DNA of 64,000 bases from Arthrobacter sp. AFG20 (GTDB lineage: Bacteria > Actinomycetota > Actinomycetes > Actinomycetales > Micrococcaceae): assembly GCF_002892795.1 (NCBI RefSeq), contig NZ_PJMC01000004.1, positions 124,001 through 188,000 on the forward strand, given 5' to 3'. How positions within the stretch are numbered: the first letter of the stretch is position 1; each line of letters begins with the position of its first letter. The notes under the pieces are model-generated. The model searched no databases, was not told the origin of the DNA, and was given only the letters and a program-made list of their open reading frames with translations. Of this stretch, positions 8,438-15,645 are shown piece after piece. A program made the position numbers and the translations under genes.

Positions 8438-8482
8438 AACGGCGACGCCGGGCTCCCCCCAAGGGAGTCCGGCGTCGCCGTT
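8438..8482 (-). terminator. rho-independent terminator of the csbD-like gene
   Basis: Stem AACGGCGACGCCGG (8438-8451) with complement CCGGCGTCGCCGTT (8469-8482), plus an inner CTCCC/GGGAG. On the minus strand the stem is followed by TTTTTCG. Confidence 0.85.
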
Positions 8483-8495
8483 GAGCGGGGCTGTA

Positions 8496-8672
8496 CTAAT
8501 CCCGCTTGAAATCGTCCTTGACGTCTTCGCCGACCTTCTTGGCGTCGGCGACCACCTGGTCCTTCTGGCCCTCAGCCTTCAGGCGGTCGTTGTCCGTCGC
8601 GTTGCCTGCCGCTTCCTTCGCCTTACCGCCGAAGTCCTCTGCAGCGTTCTGGATCTTGTCTCCGATACCCAT
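8496..8672 (-). CDS. CsbD-like small stress protein
   Basis: 58 aa, highly charged, helical, without Cys or Trp. MGIGDKIQNAAEDFGGKAKE and GNATDNDRLKAEGQKDQ match the CsbD family, small general-stress proteins first described as sigma-B-controlled in Bacillus. The start at 8672 follows GGAAGGTGGTTCCCACC; upstream in-frame codons do not look coding. An ATAGTAAGCATGCTT motif lies about 55 bp upstream (8724-8745) and may control expression. Confidence 0.88.
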   Translation of the reverse strand: MGIGDKIQNAAEDFGGKAKEAAGNATDNDRLKAEGQKDQVVADAKKVGEDVKDDFKRD

Positions 8673-8723
8673 GGTGGGAACCACCTTCCGTTGCCCGTTG
8701 ATCTGACAAAGCCATTTCAGCCT

Positions 8724-8745
8724 AACACGAAGCATGCTTACTATT
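8724..8745 (-). promoter_or_regulatory. ATAGTAAGC dyad upstream of csbD-like gene
   Basis: Minus strand reads GAAATAGTAAGCATGCTTCG. The half ATAGTAAGC recurs at 45385, 51704 and, more weakly, 63949, always 30-75 bp upstream of a minus-strand start. A TAGGCT-like -10 follows it in the promoter orientation. The binding protein is unknown. Confidence 0.5.
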
Positions 8746-8779
8746 TCAAGCGGTGAGGCAAAAATGTCGGTCCCGCGGC

Positions 8780-8785
8780 TAGGCT
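8780..8785 (+). promoter_or_regulatory. TAGGCT -10 box of a likely leaderless transcript
   Basis: TAGGCT ends 6 nt before the ATG at 8792. The same TAGGCT/TACGCT-N6-start layout is found at 1364, 13742 and 20546, implying transcription starts at the start codon. Confidence 0.5.
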
Positions 8786-8791
8786 CAAAGG

Positions 8792-9250
8792 ATGGATCAC
8801 AGCATCAGCCTGAGTCAGCACGTGAACGCCACTCCGGAGAAAGTCTGGCAGGTGATCTCGGATATTCCAGGGTCGGCCGCCACGCTTTCCGGCATCGAGT
8901 CCATCCAGATGGTCAGCGAGGGGCCGTACGGCGAAGGGACCCGCTGGAAGGAGACGAGGTCCATGATGGGCCGGCGCGAAACCGTGGAGATGTGGGTATC
9001 CCAGGCGGATCCGCCACGCAGCACAACAGTCAAAGCGCTGCAGGGCGGAGCGGACTACACGTCCAGGTTCACCCTGGTAGAGCGGGACGGCGGGACCGAG
9101 CTGACCCTGACCTTCGGCGCGGAGGTTCTCCGGCCCACCGTGTTCAGCCGGCTGATGTTCGCCCTGTTCGGGCGGCTGGGCATGAGCGTGACGCGTAAGG
9201 CCCTGGCGAAGGACCTCGCCGAGATTGCCGCGAAAGCGGAGCAGCTGTAG
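8792..9250 (+). CDS. SRPBCC family protein (polyketide cyclase/START-like)
   Basis: 152 aa. MDHSISLSQHVNATPEKVWQVISDI is the classic beginning of an SRPBCC helix-grip fold, and the C-terminal helix RKALAKDLAEIAAKAEQL closes the hydrophobic pocket. The ligand cannot be told. A TAGGCT -10 box ends 6 nt before the ATG, suggesting a leaderless mRNA. Its TAG overlaps the GTG of the pentapeptide-repeat gene by one base, so the two form an operon. Confidence 0.85.
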   Translation: MDHSISLSQHVNATPEKVWQVISDIPGSAATLSGIESIQMVSEGPYGEGTRWKETRSMMGRRETVEMWVSQADPPRSTTVKALQGGADYTSRFTLVERDGGTELTLTFGAEVLRPTVFSRLMFALFGRLGMSVTRKALAKDLAEIAAKAEQL

Positions 9251-9939
9251 TGGCGGGCAGGAACCCGGGGAAACCCCGGCAGGGTGCGGCATCGAAGGTC
9301 ACGCCGCCGAGGCTGGCGCCCGTGCGGCTGGAGGACCTGCGCGAGGACGATGCGCCGGATTTCAGCCGCGCGGCACGGTACGACGGAATGCGGTACAGGC
9401 GCGCGGCCGCCGACGGGCTGGAGCTCAGCGGCATCACCTTCGCCGAATGTGAGTTCGCCGGCGTCTCCTTCAATGAAGCCCAGCTGCGGGGCGCAACCTT
9501 CCGGGACTGCATCATCGAGGAGGCCTTTGCCCCCGTCCTGAACCTGGCCCGGTCCACCATGCACGACGTCGTCATCAGCAACCCCAGATGGGGGTCGGCG
9601 GAGCTCTATGAGAGCGGCTGGCAGTCGGTGCGGATCGACGGCGGCAAGCTGGACTACCTGAATCTGCGGGGCTCACGCCTGGCGGACGTGCAGATCAGTG
9701 ACTGCATCATCAGCGAGCTGGACCTGGGTTCCGCAACCGCCGCCAGGGTAGCGCTGAAAAACTGCACCATCGGAAGCCTGGACCTGGCTGGCGCCAAGCT
9801 GAAGGACTTCGACCTGCGCGGCACGGACTTCCGGAGCATCAGCGGCCTTGGCAGCCTGGCCGGCGTCGTGATTGACGAGTACCAGCTGGGACTCCTGGCT
9901 CCGCTCCTGGCGGCCCACCTGGGCGTGGTCGTCGCCTGA
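9250..9939 (+). CDS. pentapeptide repeat protein
   Basis: 229 aa. From about residue 60 the sequence shows A(D/N)LXX-type five-residue periodicity (LSGITFAECEFAGVSFNEAQLRGATF; LRGSRLADVQISDC; LAGAKLKDFDLRGTDF), which builds a right-handed quadrilateral beta-helix. Some members (Qnr, MfpA) mimic DNA and protect gyrase, but most have unknown roles; no gyrase-specific feature is visible. The start is GTG sharing its G with the preceding TAG. The first 40 residues are basic and Pro-rich, so an internal start is possible. Confidence 0.82.
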   Translation: MAGRNPGKPRQGAASKVTPPRLAPVRLEDLREDDAPDFSRAARYDGMRYRRAAADGLELSGITFAECEFAGVSFNEAQLRGATFRDCIIEEAFAPVLNLARSTMHDVVISNPRWGSAELYESGWQSVRIDGGKLDYLNLRGSRLADVQISDCIISELDLGSATAARVALKNCTIGSLDLAGAKLKDFDLRGTDFRSISGLGSLAGVVIDEYQLGLLAPLLAAHLGVVVA

Positions 9940-9967
9940 CGCTGATGGTGCCGCGCGAAAAGCGGAA

Positions 9968-10030
9968 GAGTTTTTGTCCACTTGTCACGACTTCGAGGCA
10001 CGTTAGGTCGCGACAAGTGGACAAAAACTC
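9968..10030. repeat. 63-bp palindrome, GAGTTTTTGT family
   Basis: Arms GAGTTTTTGTCCACTTGTC (9968-9986) and its exact complement (10012-10030), followed inward by a mismatch and six more pairs. The ends match those of the 53166-53234 palindrome. It lies between the pentapeptide gene and the thiolase promoter. Confidence 0.9.
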
Positions 10031-10038
10031 CAGTTCCG

Positions 10039-10066
10039 TTGACCGGTTGCCCGCACCGTGTAATCT
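10039..10066 (+). promoter_or_regulatory. promoter of the thiolase (paa beta-oxidation) operon
   Basis: -35 TTGACC (10039-10044), 16-bp spacer, -10 TAATCT (10061-10066). The TetR-type operator at 10067-10088 immediately follows, covering the start point, consistent with repression. Confidence 0.65.
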
Positions 10067-10088
10067 TTATAGAACGAACGGTCGGTAA
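10067..10088. promoter_or_regulatory. PaaR-like operator, site 1
   Basis: Minus strand reads TTACCGACCG, TT, CGTTCTATAA, a 22-bp imperfect dyad related to sites at 21129, 25553 and 29933. It overlaps the transcription start region of the thiolase operon. Confidence 0.65.
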
Positions 10089-10130
10089 TTTATTCGCTTC
10101 CGGCCCAGCTTCTGCGAAAAGGATGTTCTC

Positions 10131-11342
10131 ATGGTCGAGGCTTTTCTGGTGGGCGGTGCCCGCACCCCGGTGGGACGGTATGGCGGAGCGCTTTCGGCGG
10201 TCCGGCCCGATGATCTCGCCGCGCTGGTGGTCCGCGAGGCCGTGGCCCGGGCGGGTGTGGATCCGGATGCTATCGACGAGGTCATCCTCGGCAATGCCAA
10301 CGGCGCCGGCGAGGAGAACCGCAACGTGGCGCGCATGGCGACCATCCTCGCCGGCCTGCCGCTGCACATCCCCGGCATCACCGTGAACCGGCTCTGCGCC
10401 TCGGGCCTGAGCGCCATCATCATGGCCAGCCAGATGATCAAGTCCGGGGCCGCGGACATCGTGGTGGCCGGCGGCGTCGAGTCCATGAGCCGTGCGCCCT
10501 GGGTCCAGGAGAAGCCGCAGGCGGCGTTCGCGAAGCCCGGCGACATCTTCGACACCTCCATCGGCTGGCGGTTCGTGAACCCCCTGTTCAAGAAGGGCGA
10601 GCTGTCGCGCGACGGGAAGATGACGTTCTCCATGCCGGAAACCGCGGAGGAAGTGGGCCGCGTGGATGGCATTTCCCGCGAGGACGCCGACGCGTTCGCC
10701 GTCCGCTCCCATGAGCGGTCCCTGGCCGCGATTGAGGCGGGCCGCTTCAAGGACGAAATCGTCCCGGTAACGGTCAAGACCCGCAAGGCCGAGACGGTGG
10801 TGGACACCGATGAGGGGCCCCGCGCAGGCACCAGCATGGACGTGCTGTCCGGTCTCCGTCCCGTGGTTCCGGGCGGCTCGGTGGTCACCGCCGGCAACTC
10901 GTCCTCCCTCAATGACGGCGCCTCCGCGATCATCGTCGCCTCCGAGGCCGCCATCCAGCGGCTCGGCCTGACGCCCCGCGCCCGCATCATCGACGGCGCG
11001 TCCGCCGGCTGCGAGCCGGAGATCATGGGCATCGGCCCGGTCCCGGCCACCCAGAAGGTGCTTAAGCGGAACGGGCTCAGCGTCGGAGACCTTGGCGCCG
11101 TCGAACTTAACGAAGCGTTTGCCACCCAATCCCTGGCCAGCGTGCGGCGCCTTGGGCTGGACCCGGACATTGTGAACAACGACGGCGGCGCGATCGCTTT
11201 GGGGCACCCGCTGGGTTCCAGCGGCTCCCGGATCGCCATCACCTTGCTGGGCCGGATGGAGCGCGAAGATGCGCGGATCGGCCTGGCCACCATGTGCATC
11301 GGCGTGGGCCAGGGCACGGCCATGCTGCTGGAGCGCGTGTAG
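10131..11342 (+). CDS. paaJ: acetyl-CoA acyltransferase (3-oxoadipyl-CoA-type thiolase)
   Basis: 403 aa, full length for a degradative thiolase. Catalytic nucleophile Cys 89 lies in NRLCASGLSA, followed by the NEAFA motif, GHPLGSSGSR with the catalytic His, and TMCIGVGQG with the second Cys (a variant of CxGGG). The family cleaves 3-oxoacyl-CoAs; in the phenylacetate pathway PaaJ acts on 3-oxo-5,6-dehydrosuberyl-CoA and 3-oxoadipyl-CoA. The pathway call rests on the PaaR-like operator and on the adjacent hydratase and dehydrogenase genes. Its TAG overlaps the next GTG by one base (TAGTG). Confidence 0.82.
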   Translation: MVEAFLVGGARTPVGRYGGALSAVRPDDLAALVVREAVARAGVDPDAIDEVILGNANGAGEENRNVARMATILAGLPLHIPGITVNRLCASGLSAIIMASQMIKSGAADIVVAGGVESMSRAPWVQEKPQAAFAKPGDIFDTSIGWRFVNPLFKKGELSRDGKMTFSMPETAEEVGRVDGISREDADAFAVRSHERSLAAIEAGRFKDEIVPVTVKTRKAETVVDTDEGPRAGTSMDVLSGLRPVVPGGSVVTAGNSSSLNDGASAIIVASEAAIQRLGLTPRARIIDGASAGCEPEIMGIGPVPATQKVLKRNGLSVGDLGAVELNEAFATQSLASVRRLGLDPDIVNNDGGAIALGHPLGSSGSRIAITLLGRMEREDARIGLATMCIGVGQGTAMLLERV

Positions 11343-12148
11343 TGCCGGGCCAGGACAGCGCGAACGGACACTTGAGCACCCGGGAGTTCAGCACCCTCCT
11401 GGTCGAAGAGCGCGCGGACCGGGTGGTGGTGCTCCTCAACCGCCCCGACGTCCGGAACGCCATTGACCAGCAGATGGTAGACGAGCTCCATGCCGTGTGC
11501 GCCGAGCTGGAGAAGAACCCCAAGGTCCTCATCATCGCCGGCACCGAAGGCGTTTTCGCGTCGGGGGCGGACATCGCGCAGCTGCGGGAACGGCGCCGCG
11601 ATGACGCGCTGCAGGGCATCAACTCCACCATCTTTGTGCGGATCGCCAAGCTGCCCATGCCGGTGATCGCGGCGCTGGACGGCTACTGCCTGGGCGGCGG
11701 GGCAGAGCTGGCTTACGCCGCCGACTTCCGGATCGGCACCCCGGCCGTTCGGATCGGAAACCCGGAAACGGGGCTTGGCATCCTTGCGGCTGCCGGTGCC
11801 AGCTGGCGGCTGAAGGAGCTGGTGGGGGAGCCCGTGGCCAAGGAAATCCTGCTGGCCGGACGGGTGCTGAAAGCCGAGGAGGCCCTCGCCGTCAACCTCG
11901 TCACTGAACTCTACGAAGCCGCCGAGCTCATGGACGCCGCCCACCGGCTGGCCGACCGCATCGCCCGGCAGGACCCGCTGGCCGTCCGGATCACCAAGTC
12001 GGTGTTCCACGCGCCGGCCGAGGCGCACCCGCTGATCGACCAGCTGGCGCAGGGAATCCTGTTCGAATCGCAGGCCAAGTTCGACCGGATGCAGGCTTTC
12101 CTGGATAAGAAAAACGACAAGAAGAAAACAGACGGGACGAAGTCATGA
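11342..12148 (+). CDS. paaF: enoyl-CoA hydratase/isomerase (PaaF-like)
   Basis: 268 aa crotonase fold. The oxyanion-hole segments are SGADIAQL and YCLGGGAELAYAADFRI; the second segment around NPETGLGILAAAGAS carries the Glu of the hydratase site. In this operon the expected reaction is hydration of 2,3-dehydroadipyl-CoA. The start is GTG overlapping the thiolase stop; an upstream ATG at 11294 lies inside the thiolase frame and is rejected. The end is Lys-rich (KKNDKKKTDGTKS). Its TGA overlaps the next ATG (ATGA). Confidence 0.82.
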   Translation: MPGQDSANGHLSTREFSTLLVEERADRVVVLLNRPDVRNAIDQQMVDELHAVCAELEKNPKVLIIAGTEGVFASGADIAQLRERRRDDALQGINSTIFVRIAKLPMPVIAALDGYCLGGGAELAYAADFRIGTPAVRIGNPETGLGILAAAGASWRLKELVGEPVAKEILLAGRVLKAEEALAVNLVTELYEAAELMDAAHRLADRIARQDPLAVRITKSVFHAPAEAHPLIDQLAQGILFESQAKFDRMQAFLDKKNDKKKTDGTKS

Positions 12149-12999
12149 CCGCCATTCCCCAGTACGTCGGAGTCCTCGGCGGCGGCCGGATGGGCGCAGG
12201 AATCGCCCACGCCTTCCTCATCAAGGGCGCCACAGTGGTGGTGGTGGAGCGCGACGACGATGCTGCCGCCGGTGCGCGCACCCGGGTCGCCGACGCCGTT
12301 GCCAAGTCCGCTGCCCGCGGCGTTCTGGACGGAGCCCCGGAGGATGTCCTGGCGCGGTTCAGCGCGTCCACGGACTACTCGGCCTTCGCCGGCTGCGGCC
12401 TCGTGGTGGAGGCGGTCCCGGAGGATTTCGAGCTGAAGGTCAGTGCCCTGAAGGCCGTCGAGGAACAGCTGGCGCCCGGGGCGTTCCTGGCCTCGAACAC
12501 GTCGTCGCTCTCGGTTACCGATCTCGCCGCCCAGCTGCAGCGGCCAGCCAGTTTCGTGGGGCTGCATTTCTTCAATCCCGTGCCCGCCTCCACCTTGATC
12601 GAGGTGGTGGTGGCCAAAGAGACGTCAGCCGAGCTGGCGGCCCAAGCGAAAGGCTGGACGGAAGCGCTGGGCAAGACCGCCGTCGTCGTCAATGATGCCC
12701 CGGGGTTTGCGTCCTCGCGGCTGGGCGTGGCGATTGCGTTGGAAGCGATGCGAATGGTCGAGGAGGGCGTGGCCTCCGCGGAGGACATCGACGCCGCCAT
12801 GGTGCTCGGCTACAAGCACCCCACCGGACCGCTGAAGACCACCGACATTGTGGGACTGGACGTCCGTCTGGGCATCGCCGAGTACCTGCACTCGACGCTG
12901 GGGGAGCGCTTCGCTCCGCCGCAGATCCTCAGGGACAAGGTGGCCCGCGGCGAACTGGGCCGCAAGACCGGCAAGGGCTTCTTCGACTGGGCTGACTGA
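12145..12999 (+). CDS. paaH: 3-hydroxyacyl-CoA dehydrogenase (PaaH-like)
   Basis: 284 aa, the usual length for single-function HBD enzymes. N-terminal Rossmann motif GGGRMGAGIA (NAD binding), then SNTSSLSVTDLA and HFFNPVPASTLIEVV with the catalytic His, and a C-terminal helical domain with HPTGPLKTTDIVGLDV and GRKTGKGFFDW. Expected to oxidise 3-hydroxyadipyl-CoA in phenylacetate breakdown. It is the last gene of a three-gene operon with overlapping starts and stops. Confidence 0.85.
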   Translation: MTAIPQYVGVLGGGRMGAGIAHAFLIKGATVVVVERDDDAAAGARTRVADAVAKSAARGVLDGAPEDVLARFSASTDYSAFAGCGLVVEAVPEDFELKVSALKAVEEQLAPGAFLASNTSSLSVTDLAAQLQRPASFVGLHFFNPVPASTLIEVVVAKETSAELAAQAKGWTEALGKTAVVVNDAPGFASSRLGVAIALEAMRMVEEGVASAEDIDAAMVLGYKHPTGPLKTTDIVGLDVRLGIAEYLHSTLGERFAPPQILRDKVARGELGRKTGKGFFDWAD

Positions 13000-13038
13000 C
13001 CTGCGGAACCTGACCCGCGGCCGTCTACCGCCGCCCGC

Positions 13039-13269
13039 CTAGAGCAGGCCGACGATGTAGCCGACGAAGAACAGCAGGCACAGCAGCACCACGATTCCGA
13101 TCAAAACCAGCACCGCCACCTGGGTTCCCCGCGGCGGTCCGCCCTCGTCGTGCCCCTGCGGTCCGCCGGTGGAGCCTTCACCGGGCGGTGTTTCCCCCGG
13201 CGGCACTCCGCCGCCCGGTTCCAACCCGGTGATGTGGTCTTCAAGGGGGTCGGGGTTCTGGCTGCTCAT
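13039..13269 (-). CDS. small single-pass membrane protein, DUF6480-like
   Basis: 76 aa. The hydrophilic, Gly/Pro-rich N-terminus (MSSQNPDPLEDHITGLEPGG, then VPPGETPPGE) matches what I recall as DUF6480, common in actinobacteria. It is followed by one C-terminal membrane helix (TQVAVLVLIGIVVLLCLLFF). Function unknown. AGGAGG-type spacing (GAGGACTCC) precedes the ATG. Confidence 0.78.
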   Translation of the reverse strand: MSSQNPDPLEDHITGLEPGGGVPPGETPPGEGSTGGPQGHDEGGPPRGTQVAVLVLIGIVVLLCLLFFVGYIVGLL

Positions 13270-13303
13270 GGAGTCCTCCTGGGCTGACTTGCGGCTGGGA
13301 CGG

Positions 13304-13735
13304 TTACAGCGACTCGAGTTTCTGCCGAAGCCCGTTCAGGGCCGGATCGCGCAGCTTCATGAACTGCGGCTTGAGGATCGGCTGCAGCAGTTTGTAGGGC
13401 CAGTTGATCCTGAACTGGGCCGTGTACAGGATCTCGGAGCCGGAACTGAGTGACCGCACGTCGATCGAGTCAAAGGCCACGAGGTTCTGGTGTTCACCGC
13501 GGAGCTTGATGTGGTTGTCGAACAGTTCGATGACCTCATACTCGATGGGCTGGCGCTTGTTCCGGAACAGCGCCTCGGCATGGTAGCGGTGGCCGACGGC
13601 GACGGGCCCCTCGGTCAGTCTGTCCATCACCGCCGTGCCCGGATCCCATTCGCTGGTGTGTTCGAAGGCGGACAGGTAGGCGAACGCAGTCCGCGCCGGC
13701 AGGGAAGAACTGACAGTGCCCGAGACTGTGATCAT
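13304..13735 (-). CDS. SRPBCC family protein
   Basis: 143 aa with the helix-grip layout: MITVSGTVSSSLPARTAFAYLS at the N-terminus, strands around SSGSEILYTAQFRINWPYK, and a closing helix ending LNGLRQKLESL. The family binds hydrophobic ligands; the role is unknown. TAGGCT (13742-13747, minus strand) ends 6 nt before the ATG, so the transcript is probably leaderless. Confidence 0.8.
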   Translation of the reverse strand: MITVSGTVSSSLPARTAFAYLSAFEHTSEWDPGTAVMDRLTEGPVAVGHRYHAEALFRNKRQPIEYEVIELFDNHIKLRGEHQNLVAFDSIDVRSLSSGSEILYTAQFRINWPYKLLQPILKPQFMKLRDPALNGLRQKLESL

Positions 13736-13741
13736 GCTCCC

Positions 13742-13747
13742 AGCCTA
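13742..13747 (-). promoter_or_regulatory. TAGGCT -10 box, leaderless-type
   Basis: TAGGCT on the minus strand, 6 nt before the ATG of the SRPBCC gene at 13735. Confidence 0.45.
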
Positions 13748-13810
13748 GCCATGCGGGCCGGGGGGCACACCCCCGGCCCGCGACCGGAGCCCGGCCCTAG
13801 CGGCGAGGCC

Positions 13811-14680
13811 TTAGGGCACCAGCCCGGCGAGGGCAGGCACGTACCCGTAGGCGTAACCTGTGGCGGTCGGGTGGAACACGTCCTCGGGTCGACCGGCCGG
13901 CGCGCAGGTGTACGAGAGCTTGCAGATTGGCTCGGGTCCGACGATCCAGGGCTCAGCGGATCCGATTCCATGGTTGGTGAACTGGTTCGTGACGCTGACG
14001 TACTTCACCCGGTTGGCCAGCGCGGAGAGTGCGATGGTGCCGTTGAGGAGGTCCGCGGCGGAGTTCAAGGTGCGGACAGTGGTCTTCTGCTGCTCGGTCA
14101 TCAAGGCGTTCGCCGTGAACAGCCGGGGGTATCCGGTCAGCACGATCCTGGCCCGGGGGGCGTTTTTCTTGATCACTGCCACCATGGCCTTGATTTTGCC
14201 TGGCAGCTGGGGGAGCTTAACCGCCAGCGAATTCACCAAGGCGGCCTTGCAGGCTGCTGTAGCGATGGAAGCTGCACATTGCACGGCCGCAGCTCCCGCG
14301 TCGATGTCGTTTCCGCCCACAGTTACTGTGATGACCGAGGCGTTCGCCAGGTACCGTGCCGTGCCGGGGTTGTAGGCAGCAGCAGTCACGATGGCGGACA
14401 CGCCTGTCGTGGTCGCCCCCGAACAAGCCAGGTTTTCGCCGTCCAGCATGGTGGAATATGCCTCCTCCGTCTGAATACAGGGCTCCTGAATCCATGCGGG
14501 CCCTGCCTTATATGCCCCGCCGCCTATTCCTGCTGCATAGGAGTCGCCAAACCCGAGGTAGATGGGTGGCGGATCGGCGGCCGTGGCCGGTGCGGCGGTA
14601 AGGCCGGCGGTGAGCGCCAAAGCGGCCAGGACACCGGCCAGTCGGGCTGTGCGGCGTCGGATCAGTTCATTGGTCAACAC
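13811..14680 (-). CDS. secreted SGNH/GDSL hydrolase (lipase/esterase-like)
   Basis: 289 aa. Twin-Arg-free Sec signal, cleavage near APATAADP (about residue 34). SGNH block I is YLGFGDSYAAG with the nucleophile Ser, block III is VTVGGNDID with Gly-Asn, and block V is EDVFHPTATGY with Asp-x-x-His. Six Cys in the mature part (for example EPCIQTEE, LACSG, ICKLSYTCAP) could form disulfides, as in actinomycete secreted lipases. The start is GTG at 14680 with GAGGGGG eight bases upstream. Confidence 0.87.
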   Translation of the reverse strand: MLTNELIRRRTARLAGVLAALALTAGLTAAPATAADPPPIYLGFGDSYAAGIGGGAYKAGPAWIQEPCIQTEEAYSTMLDGENLACSGATTTGVSAIVTAAAYNPGTARYLANASVITVTVGGNDIDAGAAAVQCAASIATAACKAALVNSLAVKLPQLPGKIKAMVAVIKKNAPRARIVLTGYPRLFTANALMTEQQKTTVRTLNSAADLLNGTIALSALANRVKYVSVTNQFTNHGIGSAEPWIVGPEPICKLSYTCAPAGRPEDVFHPTATGYAYGYVPALAGLVP

Positions 14681-14937
14681 GATGAAACCCCCTCATTCAG
14701 GGAAAACCATGGAATCGGATGCAGGGAAGGCTGCGGAGAATCGGCAAGCGATGAGCCGGGCCTGCCGCGGGCGGCAGGCCTGGAAACTGACGGCGCGAAG
14801 TGGCGCTCATCGCCCTAGGGTATGCCTGCGGAAGGGTCTGAACCCCGGCACCTGGTACTCGTTTTTCCGCCGCGTGGTCCGGCACTACTTGCTTTAAGCC
14901 CCTGCACCCGGACCCGAAGGTGTGGTTAGCTGGCTCC

Positions 14938-15645
14938 GTGAATGAGAGCGGACAGGTCGGCTGGGACGGGGCTGTGAACGCCTGGCTCGTGGCTGGCTCC
15001 GTCTACCGGATGGGGCGGCGGGAATGGGTCACCGAGGCTGGCTGGAAGAAGGCCTACGGGGACGGCATCCGCACCATCATCGACCTCCGCAACTCCGCCG
15101 AACGCCAGCCCAGGCCCAGCGATCCTGACGTGGGCGGGGCGCTCGCCGCGTTCGACGTCGTCCACGCGCCCACGGAGGATCCGGACAACCTTGAGTTCAA
15201 GGCCCTCTGCGATCCGTATCTCAACGATCCCGCGCACTATGCCGCCAATGCCCGCTTGTTCCCGGACCGGCTGGCCGCCGTCTTCAAGGCGGTGGCCGCT
15301 TCCTCCGGGGCCGTGGTGATTCACTGTTCCGCCGGCCGTGACCGGAGCGGCATGATCGCGGCCATGCTGCAGGACCTCGCCGGAGCTGACGACTCCGAGA
15401 TCGTCGCCAGCTACCAGGCCGCCATGCGCGGCATTAACGAACGCCACCGGACCATGTGGCCCCCGCACCCGCACGAACGCTACCTTGACGAGGAAACCCT
15501 CGCCCCGCTCCTGGAAATCCGCGGTTCCCGGGTTCTGGGTTTCGTGCGGCAGCTCAACACCCGGGAATTCCTGCTGCAGAACGGCGTCACAGAGCCTGAG
15601 CTGGAGTCTGTGCTGGCCGCCCTCGGCGCTAGGGTTGCCTTGTGA
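14938..15645 (+). CDS. tyrosine-protein phosphatase
   Basis: 235 aa. The signature HCSAGRDRSGM (HCx5R) is the active site of dual-specificity/tyrosine phosphatases of the actinobacterial Y_phosphatase3 type; the Arg and Asp needed for catalysis are present (TIIDLRN upstream). A GTG at 14920 is possible, but 14938 is preferred: it sits 5-6 nt after a TTAGCTG box and yields an N-terminus ending at the conserved WDGAVNAWLVAGSVYRMG. The stop overlaps the next GTG (GTGA), coupling it to a surface protease. Confidence 0.8.
   Translation: MNESGQVGWDGAVNAWLVAGSVYRMGRREWVTEAGWKKAYGDGIRTIIDLRNSAERQPRPSDPDVGGALAAFDVVHAPTEDPDNLEFKALCDPYLNDPAHYAANARLFPDRLAAVFKAVAASSGAVVIHCSAGRDRSGMIAAMLQDLAGADDSEIVASYQAAMRGINERHRTMWPPHPHERYLDEETLAPLLEIRGSRVLGFVRQLNTREFLLQNGVTEPELESVLAALGARVAL

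Noticed and set aside
10067..12028. 653-codon frame antisense to the thiolase and hydratase
   Set aside because: Shadow frame without motifs; the plus-strand genes are overlapping and fully motif-supported.
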